Notes: a model not told the origin generated them from the letters alone. A stretch of DNA of 64,000 nt from Allolobophora icterica (GCA_963556255.1 OY744608.1:34774599-34838598); one strand, 5' to 3'; shown: positions 21,487 through 34,100, numbered from the stretch's first letter. Numbers and translations: made by a program.

Positions 21487-21854
21487 CAGTGGCGGTGATC
21501 TTGTCTGAGAGGTGGGGGGAGGGACAAAGTCGGCCATGGTCACTGAAGAAAATTTTTTTTCTTCTCCACAAATAAAATTTTCTCAAAAAAAGTAAACAAT
21601 TTCCAATTCATCTCCTGAAAAAGTTGATTACCTTTTTACCACTTTCAAAAATGTAAAAAAGGTCCTTACATTTTTGAAAGCTCGGCTCAAAAAGGTAACC
21701 TCAACCTTTTTCACGGAGATGCAATTGGAAATTGTTTACCTTTTTTTGAGAAATTCTTCATTTAGTGGAGGAGACAAATTATGTGTTCCCCCACTCTGTG
21801 ACAAGTGGCGACTTTGTCCCTCCCCCACGTTCCCCGACATGATCACCGCCCATG
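21487..21854. mobile_element. 368-bp fold-back hAT-like MITE
   Basis: Left CAGTGGCGGTGATC, right GATCACCGCCCATG, with perfect duplications CAATCGAG (21,479-21,486 and 21,855-21,862). Almost the whole element is an inverted repeat: GTAAACAATTTCCAATTCATCTCC pairs with GGAGATGCAATTGGAAATTGTTTAC, and TTTCAAAAATGTAA with TTACATTTTTGAAA. Confidence 0.93.
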
Positions 21855-22071
21855 CAATCGAGGATTGCTAAGGTATGTTTCATAAGTGAACTTGACAAGT
21901 AGAACACCAGGACAAATACCAAGAAAATGCACCAGATCACCATTCAAACGGAACAGGAGCACAATGAATACAACCTGGAGATTTGCAAAGTGTCATTATC
22001 ATAGCTAAAAGTGTGGTTAGGCATTGCTTTATATGAACAGGTACTACTGTTGTGACTTCTTTGCATTTTAG

Positions 22072-22433
22072 ATGACATTTTAAAGCCTTATGTGATACCA
22101 TCATCTACTTCTTCAAATAACAACAACAAGGCTATTACTTCAAATAATGACCCAGCTGATTCACATACCACTATTAGCGAAGCTGCGAAATCTGATGAAA
22201 AAGTGCTGTCAACAAAGGCTTCCAGTGCAGACTCTACAACTCCAGCTGATGTCATAAAAGAGGAGACACAACCTCCGTACACTAGAAGATCACCTTGTGC
22301 ATTTACCATTGACATCTCTCCCATCGGTTCTTCAGCAGCCGACTCGTTTAGTGCTCCAAAACTCCCTGCAAATCTTGCCAAGAGAGTGGCAAAGTTTCCA
22401 CGTAAACCAACACCAAAAGATGACAAATCAGAG
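22072..22433 (+). CDS. Gene 1, exon with AFTIDISPIG motif
   Basis: The acceptor TTGCATTTTAG and donor CAGAG|GTACTG bound a frame that begins by completing an Asp codon (phase 1) and ends in phase 0. It reads DDILKPYVIPSSTSS, a Ser/Thr/Asp-rich stretch, then SPCAFTIDISPIGSS and KLPANLAKRVAKFPRKPTPK. The AFTID segment followed by a basic stretch resembles the SFTIEF-type motif of CEP170 proteins. About 120 codons. No catalytic residues. Confidence 0.8.
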
Positions 22434-22739
22434 GTACTGTTCTGCTTTATACACAATTTTGGCCAAACAACAAAGCAACGCAATCTTAAGTTAATAGCTC
22501 TGCCTTCATAATGAATATTTACTTCATATGATGTACAAGGTCTTATCATTGCTGTTCTTTTAAGTAAAAGGTAGCTGTAGTCAAGGAATGAATAAATGGA
22601 GGGCACTGAAGATACCCAAAACTAATAGAGTAGATAGACATAGTACCAAATCTATGTTAATTTTGGTACTACAATAAACAGTGTACACATTTTAGGAAAA
22701 GCACCCAAAACTAAGATTATACATTGAGGCAAATCTATG

Positions 22740-22872
22740 ACGAGAATCTCCCCGGCATCTCCTCGCTCACTCAAGACGTTTCTGTTTCCAGGGGATCCAG
22801 CACTGAGGGTTCCTCTGAATAGTTTATGCTGCGAGAGGCGCCTTATAAATTATTAGATACAATACAATATGT
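22740..22872 (+). mobile_element. LINE 3' tail
   Basis: A residual LKTFLF frame leads into CTCTGAATAGTTTATGC, GAGAGGCGCCTTATAAAT and an (ATACA)n tail, like the tails at 11,025 and 32,600. Confidence 0.55.
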
Positions 22873-23006
22873 TAAGTTTAATTTTAGAATAAACAATGTA
22901 TAAATTTCAGGAAAAGTTATGAGTGCATTAATGCACCATAAATAATGTATGAAATATGACGTTTAATGTTGGAAAGTGAAAGAATTCTCTATTTATTCTT
23001 TGCCAG

Positions 23007-23187
23007 AAAGCACTGCCAGCAAACTCGACGGTTACACAGCAGAAGAAAAACATCAGTTTACATTCGAGCAAACAGTTAGCAGATGATAAGGATAAACAAT
23101 CTTCAAAAGCTAAACATCGTCAGCATGTTTCCAGTAATAATACTGAAGACGATGACAGTGATGATGACTGTTCAGACAATTCTCAGG
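23007..23187 (+). CDS. Gene 1, Lys/Ser/Asp-rich exon
   Basis: Acceptor TTCTTTGCCAG, donor CTCAGG|GTAATG. Phase 0 in, phase 1 out; 60 codons. It reads KALPANSTVTQQKKNISLHS and ends with an acidic cluster (TEDDDSDDDCSDNSQ). A charged, disordered linker. Confidence 0.8.
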
Positions 23188-23549
23188 GTAATGTTACGTT
23201 GCATTGAATGCACACTGGTCAACAACAGACTTTAAATTTACTTTCTTTAAATTCCAATCTCCAACTGAAGCAATGAAACACTTTTCTTATTTGTGACAAA
23301 GCTACTGCAAGCGACCTTAAGGTAACTTAAAAAATATGAAAATTTCTATATGTTAAATAATTAGCAAAGTATAAATTTGCAGTTATGCTCTTAGGAGTGT
23401 AATAAGTTTTTTATGACTAATTACTATTAATAGACTTACCTAGTTACTTTTCTGGTCAAGAAAAGCCTCAATATCTGTAACAGCAATAACAATGCAATTA
23501 GGAAATATAAAATTATGATTTTGACAACCATGCTATTTAAATTTAGCAG

Positions 23550-24106
23550 GAAAGCAGCAGTGGTCCAAGCCAATGGTATGGACAAAAGTGGAGATAAATT
23601 CACTGAAGAATGATCATTACTTCAAGTCCCCAGAATCCGGACTGCGAGGAACTTCAGCCACTGCAAGCAGAGTGAAGTCAAAGATGCAAAGTGACGACAG
23701 CCATAATGGAAAGACGAACAAGAGCTTAGAGTTTGAAAGACCCTCCGTCCATAAAGACAGCCAATCAATTTCGACGAGGAAATATGCATCAATGCATAAG
23801 TTTTCTAAATACCCAGAACAAACCGTTCATAACGTGTCCTTTGAAACAGAGGATGACACTTCAAGTAATATCAGCGAAACTGAAACTTACACAGTATGCA
23901 CCGCTGACCAAGACAGTGCAGTTACTGCAGCCCGAGAGAAGATTGGTGAAGTGTTCAGAGTTGGAATGAAGGATGAAACGTCAGAAACTGAAATTCACAA
24001 TAGGAACAATGACCTTCAGAGAAACTCCTTTGTTAACAAATTCAATAATGACGAGAACAGTCACACAGACGAGGAAGATATATCGGAAGATGAAAATTCG
24101 TCTCAG
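23550..24106 (+). CDS. Gene 1, exon with TYTV...IGEVFRVG motif
   Basis: Acceptor AATTTAGCAG, donor TCTCAG|GTATGT; phase 1 in, phase 0 out, about 186 codons. The frame starts GKQQWSKPMVWTKVEINSLK. Near the end an acidic run (ETEDDTSSNISETE) leads into TYTVCTADQDS and AREKIGEVFRVGMKDE. This order, acidic patch then TYT(I/V) then a helical ARxxIxxVFxV block, is what I recall from CEP170; it is the best clue to the gene's family. Confidence 0.82.
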
Positions 24107-25724
24107 GTATGTGCTGTCATCTATTGTTCAAAGCAAGATTCTGACCAATTATTTCTATTAGACATAGATTTCATGATACTGAAGATTTATTTCTGCTGAA
24201 TAAATTGTGTACTAGCTTTTACATTTTCCTGTCATATATATTTGAACAATCCCATTGCCAAATCCTGCTACAATGTACTAATACCCCGGTACCCTAACTC
24301 TTGATACCTCTTACTTAAAATCTTAACAGGATTCTGGGGGGTTTTGTGATATGAAGCTGCACTTCAGTGTAAAATAATTTGTAAGGAGGTAATATATGTA
24401 ATTACGTATGTGTGTATATCTATATTTATCTAGTTACTTACGAAGTACCTCTTAAAATGCTGCTATAGTGCTATAGAAACCCAAAGTAATATTTTATATC
24501 CAACCTTGTCATTCTGCTTTGCTATTTTAATAAGACAATACCACACAATTGTGTAATGTATGTCACAAAAAATTTTGAGCCTCATACAGAAACTGCACCA
24601 GGGAGACCAGCATATATAGTTAGCACTTACCCAAACCAAATCAGAGTTGAATTGTTGGCTCAGTCTCAGTGCCAGGTCAGACTTCAGAAAGGTTTAGCCA
24701 AGACAGCCAATGGTCTGCCAAGGCAGAAAGTGTTATGACATCATGTATATTGGCAGGCCAGTGATAACGGAAAAAAGTTACGACAATTTAAAGGGCTTAG
24801 TTTTGAGTTTTGAGTGAAATGTCCCAAAAGAAAGGACAAGTGTATGGGAAAGTTCATGGACACTGAGAGGTGAAAAATTAGAGAACTGTTGGAGGTTTTA
24901 GTGAGTTTATTCAATAGATATACATATATGGCAGCATTGACTAAAGAGTGTTTACTGAAGTTGTGAGAAGATATGATTGAGGGACACAAAAGGAAAAAAA
25001 TGACAATGAATAACCAAATGACCTGGGTGGCTGAACTTTAAAAAGGCTTAGAAGACTAAAAGCATTGTGAGAGACATAATCGTGGGAATGTAAGCAAATG
25101 AAGGAGGACTGGGGTTATGTGAATGACAACTGCAATTCTATATTTTTACAGCCTCCCTGACTGTGCAATGCCTTCAGCATCCACTGACAAGAAGAGTTAT
25201 GCACCAAGCAGCATGACTGTGTCATGGAGTGTTTCCCTAAACCACATGTGTGACATAGTAATTGTTTGTTTTGAGTTTCACCCTGTAAAGAGGATTGCAT
25301 GACTTTCAACCTAGTCTAAGATGTAGGTACCTTGGGAAGCAAGTCCTGCCATATAACTGCTCCATGCCATCGACTGTTTGGTGCTTAATAAAAACAGAAT
25401 AGCCATGTCACACCTGATCTGTGTTCTTTGCACTGGCTTCTTGAATGTCAATGATTTCACTTTGAGCTGGTACCCTTCATGTACAAATCACTTGCCAATA
25501 ATTTGCCATCATGCTAGCACCCTTATTGTACCTTGTTGGTCTGGTAAAAGGAAGTCCTCTCTTTAGTGAGCATCTTCTGCAAAGTATGTTGCTTCTGGCA
25601 TATATATGTCTTGTCTTTTGATGTCATATTCACCATTTCTATGGCAACACTGTAATTCTGAAATACATGTATGCAATATTACAGCTTATATTGTAGTCAG
25701 TATTTTTAAATTTCTTTAAACTAG
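24107..25724 (+). other. Gene 1 intron, nothing recognised
   Basis: AT-rich sequence without bounded elements. A 60-codon frame at 24,556 and a minus-strand frame at 25,115 look like chance. Confidence 0.4.
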
Positions 25725-25875
25725 CCCGAGGATAGCCCTGAACTGAAAAATTTCACAGAGTTGACTTCAGCTGCGGAGGTATGTCAAAGAAAGCCAGAAG
25801 ACGTTTCACAAAAGAGAGACGAGGACGCCTGTTTGAATATGCAAGACAGTGAAGATGTCATCTGCCTTACCTATG
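25725..25875 (+). CDS. Gene 1, small acidic exon
   Basis: Acceptor TTTAAACTAG, donor CCTATG|GTATCT. Phase 0 in, phase 1 out, 50 codons: PEDSPELKNFTELTSAAEVC...DSEDVICLTY. An internal GGAG|GTATGT could act as an earlier donor, but it would leave phase 0 and put a stop soon into the next exon. Confidence 0.75.
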
Positions 25876-27743
25876 GTATCTCTGAGCTTTTTAGTTCTAG
25901 TAAATTAGTTTTAGGCCTTTCTGTTTGCTTCTTTTAAATCCATCAGCATTAGTTGATAAGTAAATTGAAATCAAATTTGTCCTTCTGTGCATGTTAAGTT
26001 TAAGATCTGAGTATCTATCTGAGACACTGGGGAAATTTTGACAAAACATTAAGATATTGCTTACTCGTTATCAATTGCATTCTTGTCAACCACAGTACTT
26101 GTCAGCAAAGATCAATCACAATGTGACCAAGTCATCTCATTCACACAGTAGTGGCTCTAGGATATCCCAAAGAGGGAGAAGAAATGGTGGGGCTGAACGA
26201 CCAATAGGGTGGGCCAACTGTATGCCTGGGCTTGCCAAAAATTTTTAATGCTCTAAAATGTTTTTGCACTGAGTCACAAATTGATGAGAGATTTGAACGG
26301 GAGCTATATGATTTGTTTGCCTAAACAACCTTAAATCACAACACAAAATTTAAACACATTCACTGTATTTAAACATATGGAATAGGCTAAAATAGCCTAT
26401 AAATAAAGTCATTGCATATGTTTAATGAAGCACAAGTTTGGAAATTGCCATTCCTAGAGTCAAAATTGTCCACAAAAATGTCCAAATTAATCAACTCTAA
26501 ACAAACAGATTAAACTGACAGTATTGCTATACTGCTTAAACGAATGTCTGAGTTGGTGCTTCATAGATATATTTTATTTTAGAGCAAAAATCTTTACCTC
26601 ACAGACTGCTATTGTTATCAGTAAAACAATGTCTATAGTTATTAATCAGTATATTTCATGACATAAAGCTTATAAGCTTCGAGACAACAAGGACTGTCTA
26701 AGTTGAAGCCTGAAACTGCATGCTATACTATATGGCTCTTAAACTACATGGCTGAGGTCTTTAGCATTACTGTGATACAAATGTGCAAGACCTTGAATTT
26801 CCCCATAATATAAAAAGACGTGTGTTTCAGCATCAATGATTGCATACCAAATCATAACAGTGAATGGTCAGAGAATCAGTAGTAGCAACCTCCAAAACCA
26901 GCCAAAACCAGTGCATCTACGTGATCATGACTATTACAGCAAGCAACAACACGACACACCAATCTTTAGTATCAATGAGCCACTGTTTATTGCCTCACCA
27001 GGTCCCTTGCTGTGATAATTAACTATGTGCTGCAACTCATTTCTAGCGCACAAAAACACTTGAAGTAAAAATGTATAACCTTGCAAGTAATGCAAAAAAC
27101 CTTGAGCTTTTGAAACAGATTTGCATGCATCAGTCACAATCAATTCAAATTATATGCATTATGATGAACATAACTGGGCAAAGGACCTTAACTAACAGCT
27201 GGACACCCTTACACCCATTGTGCATCGAGTTGTCAGGGATTGGGGTTTCAACCCCCTAGCTCTTCTTCTAACCCCTCAGCCTGTAACTGAAAAGATATTG
27301 GGGTCAGGACACTAAAATAGCTCATGAGCCACTGCTTCAACAAGGAAAGACTAAGCTGATTGTTTTTGCACAATTTTAATGCACAGGATTAACTACCTGG
27401 CTGTGCTAAAGATGCTATGTATCACGGTGTCATTTACGCTGAGCAGCAGATCCTTTTCTAACATATAACAAGATGACCAACCTGGGTTTCCACCACCTTA
27501 TATTTTCTCAGTGCAGTTTTAGCCCAACATTATGAAATAATGTTGCCAATTAAAAGTCATCTTAAGTTTCTGTGTTTGCTTTTTGAACTTAGTGAACCCA
27601 TATTCTTTGATCATAACTTCATGTGTTGTCAGATCAGAAGTTCCTATTAGGAGTTTTCATAAAGAAGTGCTATAGAAACTGCAATAATTTTGATTAGGAC
27701 TAGATTATTGTTTTATGCTCTATATAAATTTGTCTTGTTGCAG
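25876..27743 (+). other. Gene 1 intron with repeat fragments
   Basis: CAGTAGTGGCTCTAGGATA (26,147) looks like a hAT-type left end, and GAGCCACTGC (27,328) could be its partner; I could not confirm a target duplication. At 27,232-27,285 is a short copy of the GTCAGGGATTGG repeat also seen at 12,395. Confidence 0.4.
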
Positions 27744-29539
27744 ACTCAAGCAAAGATTATGTTGGTAACAGAAAGTTAAAAAATGAAACTGAAATTAACT
27801 TGGCCAGCTCATTCCCATTATCATCTGCAAGGCATACATCTTTAAGTAAGCGACTGTTGCCCCGTACACCTGGCAAAGATGGTGCTGCATTGGTATTTGA
27901 ATCAGCAGACACCAGGTCTGATGCTGGGGATTCTGACAAGGGTTTCTTTGAGGTTTTATCAGCTGATGCCCCTCTGATGCAACCGGTTGAAAAAAAGAAG
28001 GCTGGTCGGCTCGAACTGAACAGCTGCATTTCAGAAACTTACCAGAAGCTTCACAAGGATGGAGAATTTGAGGTAATCGCAGATGTTCCAAGGGTAGTAG
28101 AAGATGCTGGTCTGAGCAAAGAGAAGTCTCCAAATGATAATGTACTAGATTACCTTCAGAAGGGTAAGGTCTTGAGAAACAGTATGAACAAGAGAGACCC
28201 TAGTAGTTTGTTCCAGCCTGAAGAAGACGAGCTGAAGAAAATCTTCTTTGATGCTCCCAGATCTGGTAGAGTAACTGGAACAACTGCAACAGAAGAACGT
28301 GAGTGCGTCACTGATCGTAAGCCGACAATCCACAATTTGACTGGAAAACTGCATCCCATGCCAAGATTTTATGACTCTGTGTTGCCCGATGAGACAAGTT
28401 CGAACCATTCACAGAAACCAGTAGTTCGTAACTCAATCACGACTTCAAACACTCGAACCATCCTCAACAGAACTGACAACCAAGAAAGATCGACATCATC
28501 AAATGAAGGGTTTGTGCCGATAACGTTTGGAAGATCAAGTCTTCGGTCAGAGGGAAGAAAGCTCCCTGGAAACCCCACAACGTCAACGAATAATACAAAA
28601 AGTGAATTCATTTCCAGGGGCAAAGGATCACTACGAGAAACAGACCGTGATTCATATGGCACCATTTCTCTGTCTCAGCCTTCAACACCAAGACTTGCAC
28701 CGAGACAGAACTCAGCACAAACTCAAAGGCTCACTGACAATGGCACAGTACAGTCAAGACCTCCGTCAGCTGGGAACCGTCAGCGAACTGTAGTTTCTAA
28801 GGCTGTGAGCCATAGCTCTGCTACAGTGGCTGAACTGGGAACACCGTCAAGAGCACCATATGTAAGGCAAAGGTCCCTATCAAGACCTACATTTTCCAGA
28901 GGTGATCCTCAGATATCCCTGTCAAGACCTCCTTTGTCCAGAGGTGATACCCAGATATCCCTGTCGAGACCTACTTTGTCCAGAAATGATCCTGATCGGC
29001 AACAGCTAAAATTTCAGAAGGATTCTAGTTTTGACAGCAGTGATATGCCCGCATCTCCACTTCTAAGTCGTTCAAAGCAGCATCAGCCTTTTCGAGGTCA
29101 AAGGCCAGGCGAAACTCCAATACAAGAAAAAGCCACTAGCTTTGACAGTGAGGCAAGGATGAAGCGATCAAAGAGTGCGAGCAACGGACTTCGCAGCCGA
29201 ACTTCTGATGCTGAGAACCCCAAACTCCAGGCCTATCATGAACGGATGAAGTATGACCCGAAGAAGGCCATAGAAGACTCCAAGAAGCTCAGGTTGTCAG
29301 CAAGTTCAAGGTCTGATGACACAGATGCTAGTTCCTATGAAGAGCTGCAGAATCATCAAGTGACACGGCAACGTCCTGGATCTATGACTCACTCAGACCG
29401 CCATTCTAGAAAGACAAGTGATTATCAGCCTCAAAGCAGTTTCAAATCTGGGACCCGACCCAGATCAGCCCGAACTAGACAGTCTGCAGATGAGAGGCTA
29501 AACCATAGCACATCTTCCGACATTGATGCGGCATATGGT
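27744..29539 (+). CDS. Gene 1, large Ser/Arg-rich exon (about 598 codons)
   Basis: Acceptor CTTGTTGCAG, donor TATGGT|GTAAGC. It enters by completing an Asp codon and leaves in phase 0. The sequence is basic and Ser/Arg/Thr-rich, with many possible phosphorylation sites and few hydrophobic clusters. Order: GFFEVLSADAPLM; a more structured VVEDAGLSKEKSPND...VLDYLQKGK region; disordered Ser/Thr/Asn sequence; three tandem 14-residue repeats SLSRPxxSRxDxxx (28,874-28,998); then a KLQAYHERMKYDPKKAIEDS segment likely to be helical. Such basic Ser-rich regions often bind microtubules, but that is inference. Several long minus-strand frames under this exon are shadows. Confidence 0.88.
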
Positions 29540-30006
29540 GTAAGCATATCAGTATTTTTCTCTCTCTGTCTCAAGCAAATAACCTTATTAACCCTTTTGG
29601 CATTTATAAAATAGATCTGAAGCTAGTGATTATCTTTCTCTTTTCTTTCTGGGCCGAGTGTTTTCCATATCCATCAAGTATAACTTCCCTGCTATGTGAC
29701 GCTGTGGTAGATATGCTGTTTTTGATAACTCCTACATTATCTTGATGTCATATGTGTTAATGTCTAGTAAGATCTCTTTGCTGAGCTTTAAGAAGAGTAA
29801 CAAGATATTTAAAAAAATGAAATTCATGAAGAATGGTATCAATAGAAAACACCAGTTTCGTATCCTGCTACATCATGGTATATCTACTTTTACATTCAAA
29901 TTATTTTATTTATTCTCTGAAATGTCCTCTGTTTCAACTACCCATTTCTCCTTCTTCTAAGGAACTTGCTATGTCTAGCTGTTTATTGCTGAATCCTTTT
30001 CTTTAG

Positions 30007-30092
30007 GTACGCACCACTACTATTCCTTCAATTCAGAATTTGTCTGAAGATATTCAGCAACTTTTAAACAAGATTGAGCAAAAGAAAATCAG
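30007..30092 (+). CDS. Gene 1, exon starting the C-terminal helix
   Basis: Acceptor TTTTCTTTAG, donor ATCAG|GTAAGA, phase 0 in and 2 out. Only one frame is open: VRTTTIPSIQNLSEDIQQLL...EQKKIR. Leu/Ile spacing fits an amphipathic or coiled-coil helix. Confidence 0.85.
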
Positions 30093-30466
30093 GTAAGATC
30101 AGTATAAATAAGATGTCAGCTGTGAAGTTCTGCATTATCAAATACTGGTTTTTAACATATAATGGAAGCCTTTTAGAAAATAATAACACATAATTTAATT
30201 TACATAATTTAATTTACAATTTAAACAAACATCAGAATCTGCATTTGAAAGACAACAAAATCTACAAATTAACAAAACACTGTAGAATCAATTGTCTGAC
30301 CTTAACTTAGGTGGCTCTGAAAATAGGTTTAATTACTGGTGACAGCAAAAGGAAACCAGATTTGAGTTATGTACTTAATGCAGTAGGTTGTAGTTTTAAA
30401 AGTAGTGTTAGCATGTCAGTCGCTCTGAGAAATATGTGCTTACAGTGTATTGTCATGTTTTTCAAG

Positions 30467-30584
30467 GACACGGTCCACAAACCTAGCGACTAGTCTTCCT
30501 GCAAACAGAACCACTTCATCGGTGGACGATCCTCAACTGAATGAGCTGCAAAAAACTCTGAAGAAAGTCAAACAAGTCTTACAG
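30467..30584 (+). CDS. Gene 1, penultimate exon, coiled coil
   Basis: Acceptor TTTTTCAAG, donor TTACAG|GTAGAT, phase 2 in and 0 out. It ends DDPQLNELQKTLKKVKQVLQ, a heptad-like helix. CEP170 also ends in a short coiled coil (recalled, not checked). Confidence 0.85.
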
Positions 30585-31055
30585 GTAGATTTGGAGTAAT
30601 CTGTTATTCTTAATCTGCCTAACAGCCAGTCGTATATCAATTACAGCACCATTAATATCCAACGAAGTGACCAAGGATCACGGAAAACCAGTAGGATTAA
30701 TAACATATGTATCATATTCTGTGAAGAATCAACAGTTTTAATTATAGAGCAATTGCTTATACATCATGCTGTTTCAATAATTTTTTTGTTTTCTTTGCAC
30801 TGCATTATATTAATTGTAGATTTAAGACCTGTTATAATATTTCTCAGTGCAGATACATTTTTCCTTGTGTTGGTGCATAAATGGACAGTGGTCATGGCAT
30901 GCTTGCTGAGATTTTAGGTTTAAAAATTCCTGGAAAATTTCAGTTTACATAAACTTCTGTACAGATCTCTGTAGAATTAGCCAAAATTTAACATTTTTTA
31001 ATAATAGTTGGCAAATTTATTCATAAATATAATGCTTTTTAATTCTCTTTTGCAG

Positions 31056-31073
31056 TCCAAATTTCATTCTTAA
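31056..31073 (+). CDS. Gene 1, last coding exon (SKFHS, stop)
   Basis: The acceptor CTCTTTTGCAG is followed by five codons and TAA in the phase required by the previous exon. The 3' untranslated region runs on to about 31,910. Confidence 0.8.
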   Translation, partial: SKFHS

Positions 31074-31910
31074 TCGAAAGATCTGTTCGTGCAATGGTGA
31101 CTGAAATTCTCGCTGGGTTCCTGCATTCGTAGTCAAAATGGAGAAGGGATTGTTGTCCCAACTGACGATTTTCCCTCGATGAATTTGATATTTGAATGAA
31201 CTGTTTTCTTATTCTATGTTGAAGAAATGTCTTTCAGAAGTGTCATATAGATTGTACAAAATGTGACTAAATCTGTGGAATAACTGTATTATACTTTTAC
31301 CAGATTCCATTTATTGTAAATTCTTCAATGTATAATTTTAAGTTTTGTAAAAATTTGAAGAGATTTTGAGCCTACAAAACTGCTGCTCTTGAACAATCCA
31401 AGGTTTCGGAGTTCACTTTACCATAGAAAAAACAATGCTTTGAGGTTTCACTTGAAGTAGCAATTGCCAGGAAGGCATGTAGGTCGTAGGTGTACATTTA
31501 ACATTACACTTTTCTTTCTATATAGGAACTGTCAATATCTTTAATTTGAAGTGAATTTATTCCACTGCATGTGTGAAGGCAATGAATGGTGATAGATTGC
31601 TCAAATGAATGTGTATACTACACCAGGTGATTTGCTTTTAAGTTGTGCAAGAAAAATAGTTATGGTTAATAAGTAAAGGTGTACGATACGCATTACAGAT
31701 GAATTATGTGATGAATAATGAATAGCGGGTAATTTTGGTGATATTCTATTTACGACAATTTAGAGTGAAAGATGGGTTTATGTACTAAATGGTATAGAAA
31801 CAGATAGGCCTAGTGAAAATTAATTTCAGTCATATAGTTTAGTAGCTGAATTACTCAAGAAGTAATTTTGTTGCTTTTTATTAATCCAATAAAGTCAACT
31901 TAGATATTTT
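31074..31910 (+). other. Gene 1 3' untranslated region
   Basis: AT-rich, no transposon ends, lying between the stop and the first good poly(A) signal. The exact cleavage site is not visible. Confidence 0.6.
31888..31893 (+). terminator. Poly(A) signal AATAAA of gene 1
   Basis: Canonical AATAAA followed by a T-rich region. A second AATAAA is at 31,945. Confidence 0.6.
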
Positions 31911-32990
31911 CAACTTTATTTGCTATCAGTAACAATTGTCAAACAATAAAGCTGCCTCCACGTTACATGTTACTTGATTGTTACTATGTTAACATTGCCT
32001 CACATTCACATGTACATGTTCCATTCATGCTGTATTACCTAGTTATTTGCATAGCACCATTTAAGTACCCCCCAAAGGTGCCAAAAGACGAGTCTAGGTA
32101 GCAATTTCAAATATTGAGACTTGTGCAGTGATGTCATAGACTCAAGATAACTGTTACATCAATCAGATTATACAAACTGGAAACTAAATTGGTAAAACAA
32201 GTAAACTATGATACTAATCTGGCATTTTGCTACTTCTATTACAATAAACTTCAAACTGTGCATGCTAGTAGGAGCCAAGATCTCTTAAAAAGGCAAGGGA
32301 CTTGCAAATAGCCTAATCAAGGTAAGACTCAGTGGTAGAGCTGTCTAAATTGTCTTAAAGCTGAATACCATCCAAAATAAATAACTCAGAGGGAAGGTGA
32401 ATTATGCAAATTATGCAATTATGAAAATCTAATCTGATGTGTTTTTCTTTGAAATAAAAATGATAAAGCTTTGCAAACTTCAAGTTTTACTTATAACGAT
32501 TCATAACACTGCATCACATGCAGCTCAGGAAACATTTTCGAAATTCCCAGTCTCTCGCACTGGGAGCACTTCTGAATGGCCCTCCCGCTAGAAGCGCTTT
32601 AAAAATATCTGCATACAATACAATATAATACAATAAATGTAGGGACACTCCCAAACAGTGTTCATACCACACACAGATCTGTTAAATTTGACATAATTTT
32701 GATGTAACCGAATTTACTGCACTGTAGCACGTAAAACACAGATACTTCATTACTGTAATGGATGTTGTACTGTTTCATTTTCACTGTTTATCTTGTGAAT
32801 GACGAGTAATCTTACTGTGTGTCAGTAGTGTCAAAGTGCTGGTTTTTTAAGTTGTACATCCAAACTTTTATTACTGTGGTGCATGTCATACCAGTTCATG
32901 GACTGGTGATCAGAACTAGGTGGACTGACACCCATATGTCTACCAGTAGTTTAACAGCTGCTGAATTAGAAGTTGCATGTATGTATGTAT
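31911..32990. other. Intergenic, one LINE tail
   Basis: At 32,553-32,640 TCTCGCACTGGGAGCACTTC, GAAGCGCTTTAAAAATAT and (AATACAAT)n form another LINE 3' tail. The rest is unassigned. Confidence 0.5.
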
Positions 32991-34100
32991 ACGGTAATTT
33001 ATATAGCGCCTTACTAGAACGTCACGAATGTGCTAAACATAGCTACCTAACAGGTTTAAAAAGATGCAACTTAAGAAATTTCGAAAATGTTTCCTGAGCT
33101 GCATGTGGTGCAATGTTACGAATTGTTAATGGGAGACTGTCCAGTTTGATGGTCCAATGCATGAGAAGGCACAGTGCGCCCGCAACGACGTACGAGAGCG
33201 CAGGACCATCAAGCCCCCATGAGCTGCAGAACGTAGGGATCGACGACCTGGCTGGCTGGAGATGGGGACACAGAGCTCCCTGATGTACTCTGGGGCAGCA
33301 CCAACCATCATTGTTTGTCCCATGATGATGATTTTGAATGTGATCCTGTCCTCGACTGGGAGCCAGTGTAACGTGTCTTGCATATAGATCAAAATATGCA
33401 AGAATTTTGGCAGTGTACTAATGACTCAGGCGTTGCACTTGAGGATGTACTGAAGCTGTTATATCCGGAACCTTGGCAGACTCACAAGGACACCATTGTA
33501 ATAATCATGATTGTCAACACAATGGGAAAGGACAAGAGTCATGGTGGCATCAAATTATACATTTTGCCGTATGAGTCTAATTTGGCGTAGTTGATAGAAG
33601 AAAAACCTGCAGAGGGTACTGACATGTTCCTCCATAGACAGTTCTTCATTCAGAAGCACTTCCAGGTCCCAGACAAAGTGTTAAGGAATGCCACTTCAGT
33701 CGCTTCTCTCTCAATCCTTGAACATGCCTATCCCGTGCCCAACCATACGAATTCAGTTTTTTCTGGGTTCAGCCTCAGCCAGTTGGAGGACATCCAAGTC
33801 TCCACTTCCTTCACGATTGCCTGGATTTTTGACAAAAGTCAGATGGGTGGCATGTCAAGGACAGCTAACGTCATCGGCATATTGATGAACCCGGGCTCTA
33901 AGAGCACAGATGATCTTTTTCAAATCAGTTGTATATAGCAGCTACAGCAGTGGCCCAAGGACGGAACCCTGCGGGACACTGAATGTTACAAGCACCCATG
34001 GTGAATTGCCTGAGCTAATGGCCACAATCATTTTACGCCCACCGAGGTATTAAATGATGGTGGCCATTGCTTGCATACATGATTTGACTTTGAGAAAAGT
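32980..34100 (-). mobile_element. LINE reverse transcriptase remnant, antisense
   Basis: Read on the minus strand: the RT block SVPQGSVLGPLL near 33,935-33,980, the catalytic YADDV signature at 33,868-33,882, and LHWLPVEDRITFK at 33,340-33,375, the correct order for a CR1/L2-like ORF2. An xAPEYIRELC region follows, then the tail TTTATATAGCGCC at 32,998-33,010. It contains stop codons and frameshifts, so it is inactive. Confidence 0.85.

Noticed and set aside
26147..27337. A 1.2-kb hAT-like element
   Set aside because: The possible ends (CAGTAGTGGCTC and GAGCCACTGC) match over only about 8 bp and I could not read a convincing target duplication.
27757..28665. Several minus-strand frames under gene 1
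   Set aside because: Shadows of the 598-codon sense exon, which has good splice borders and phase agreement.
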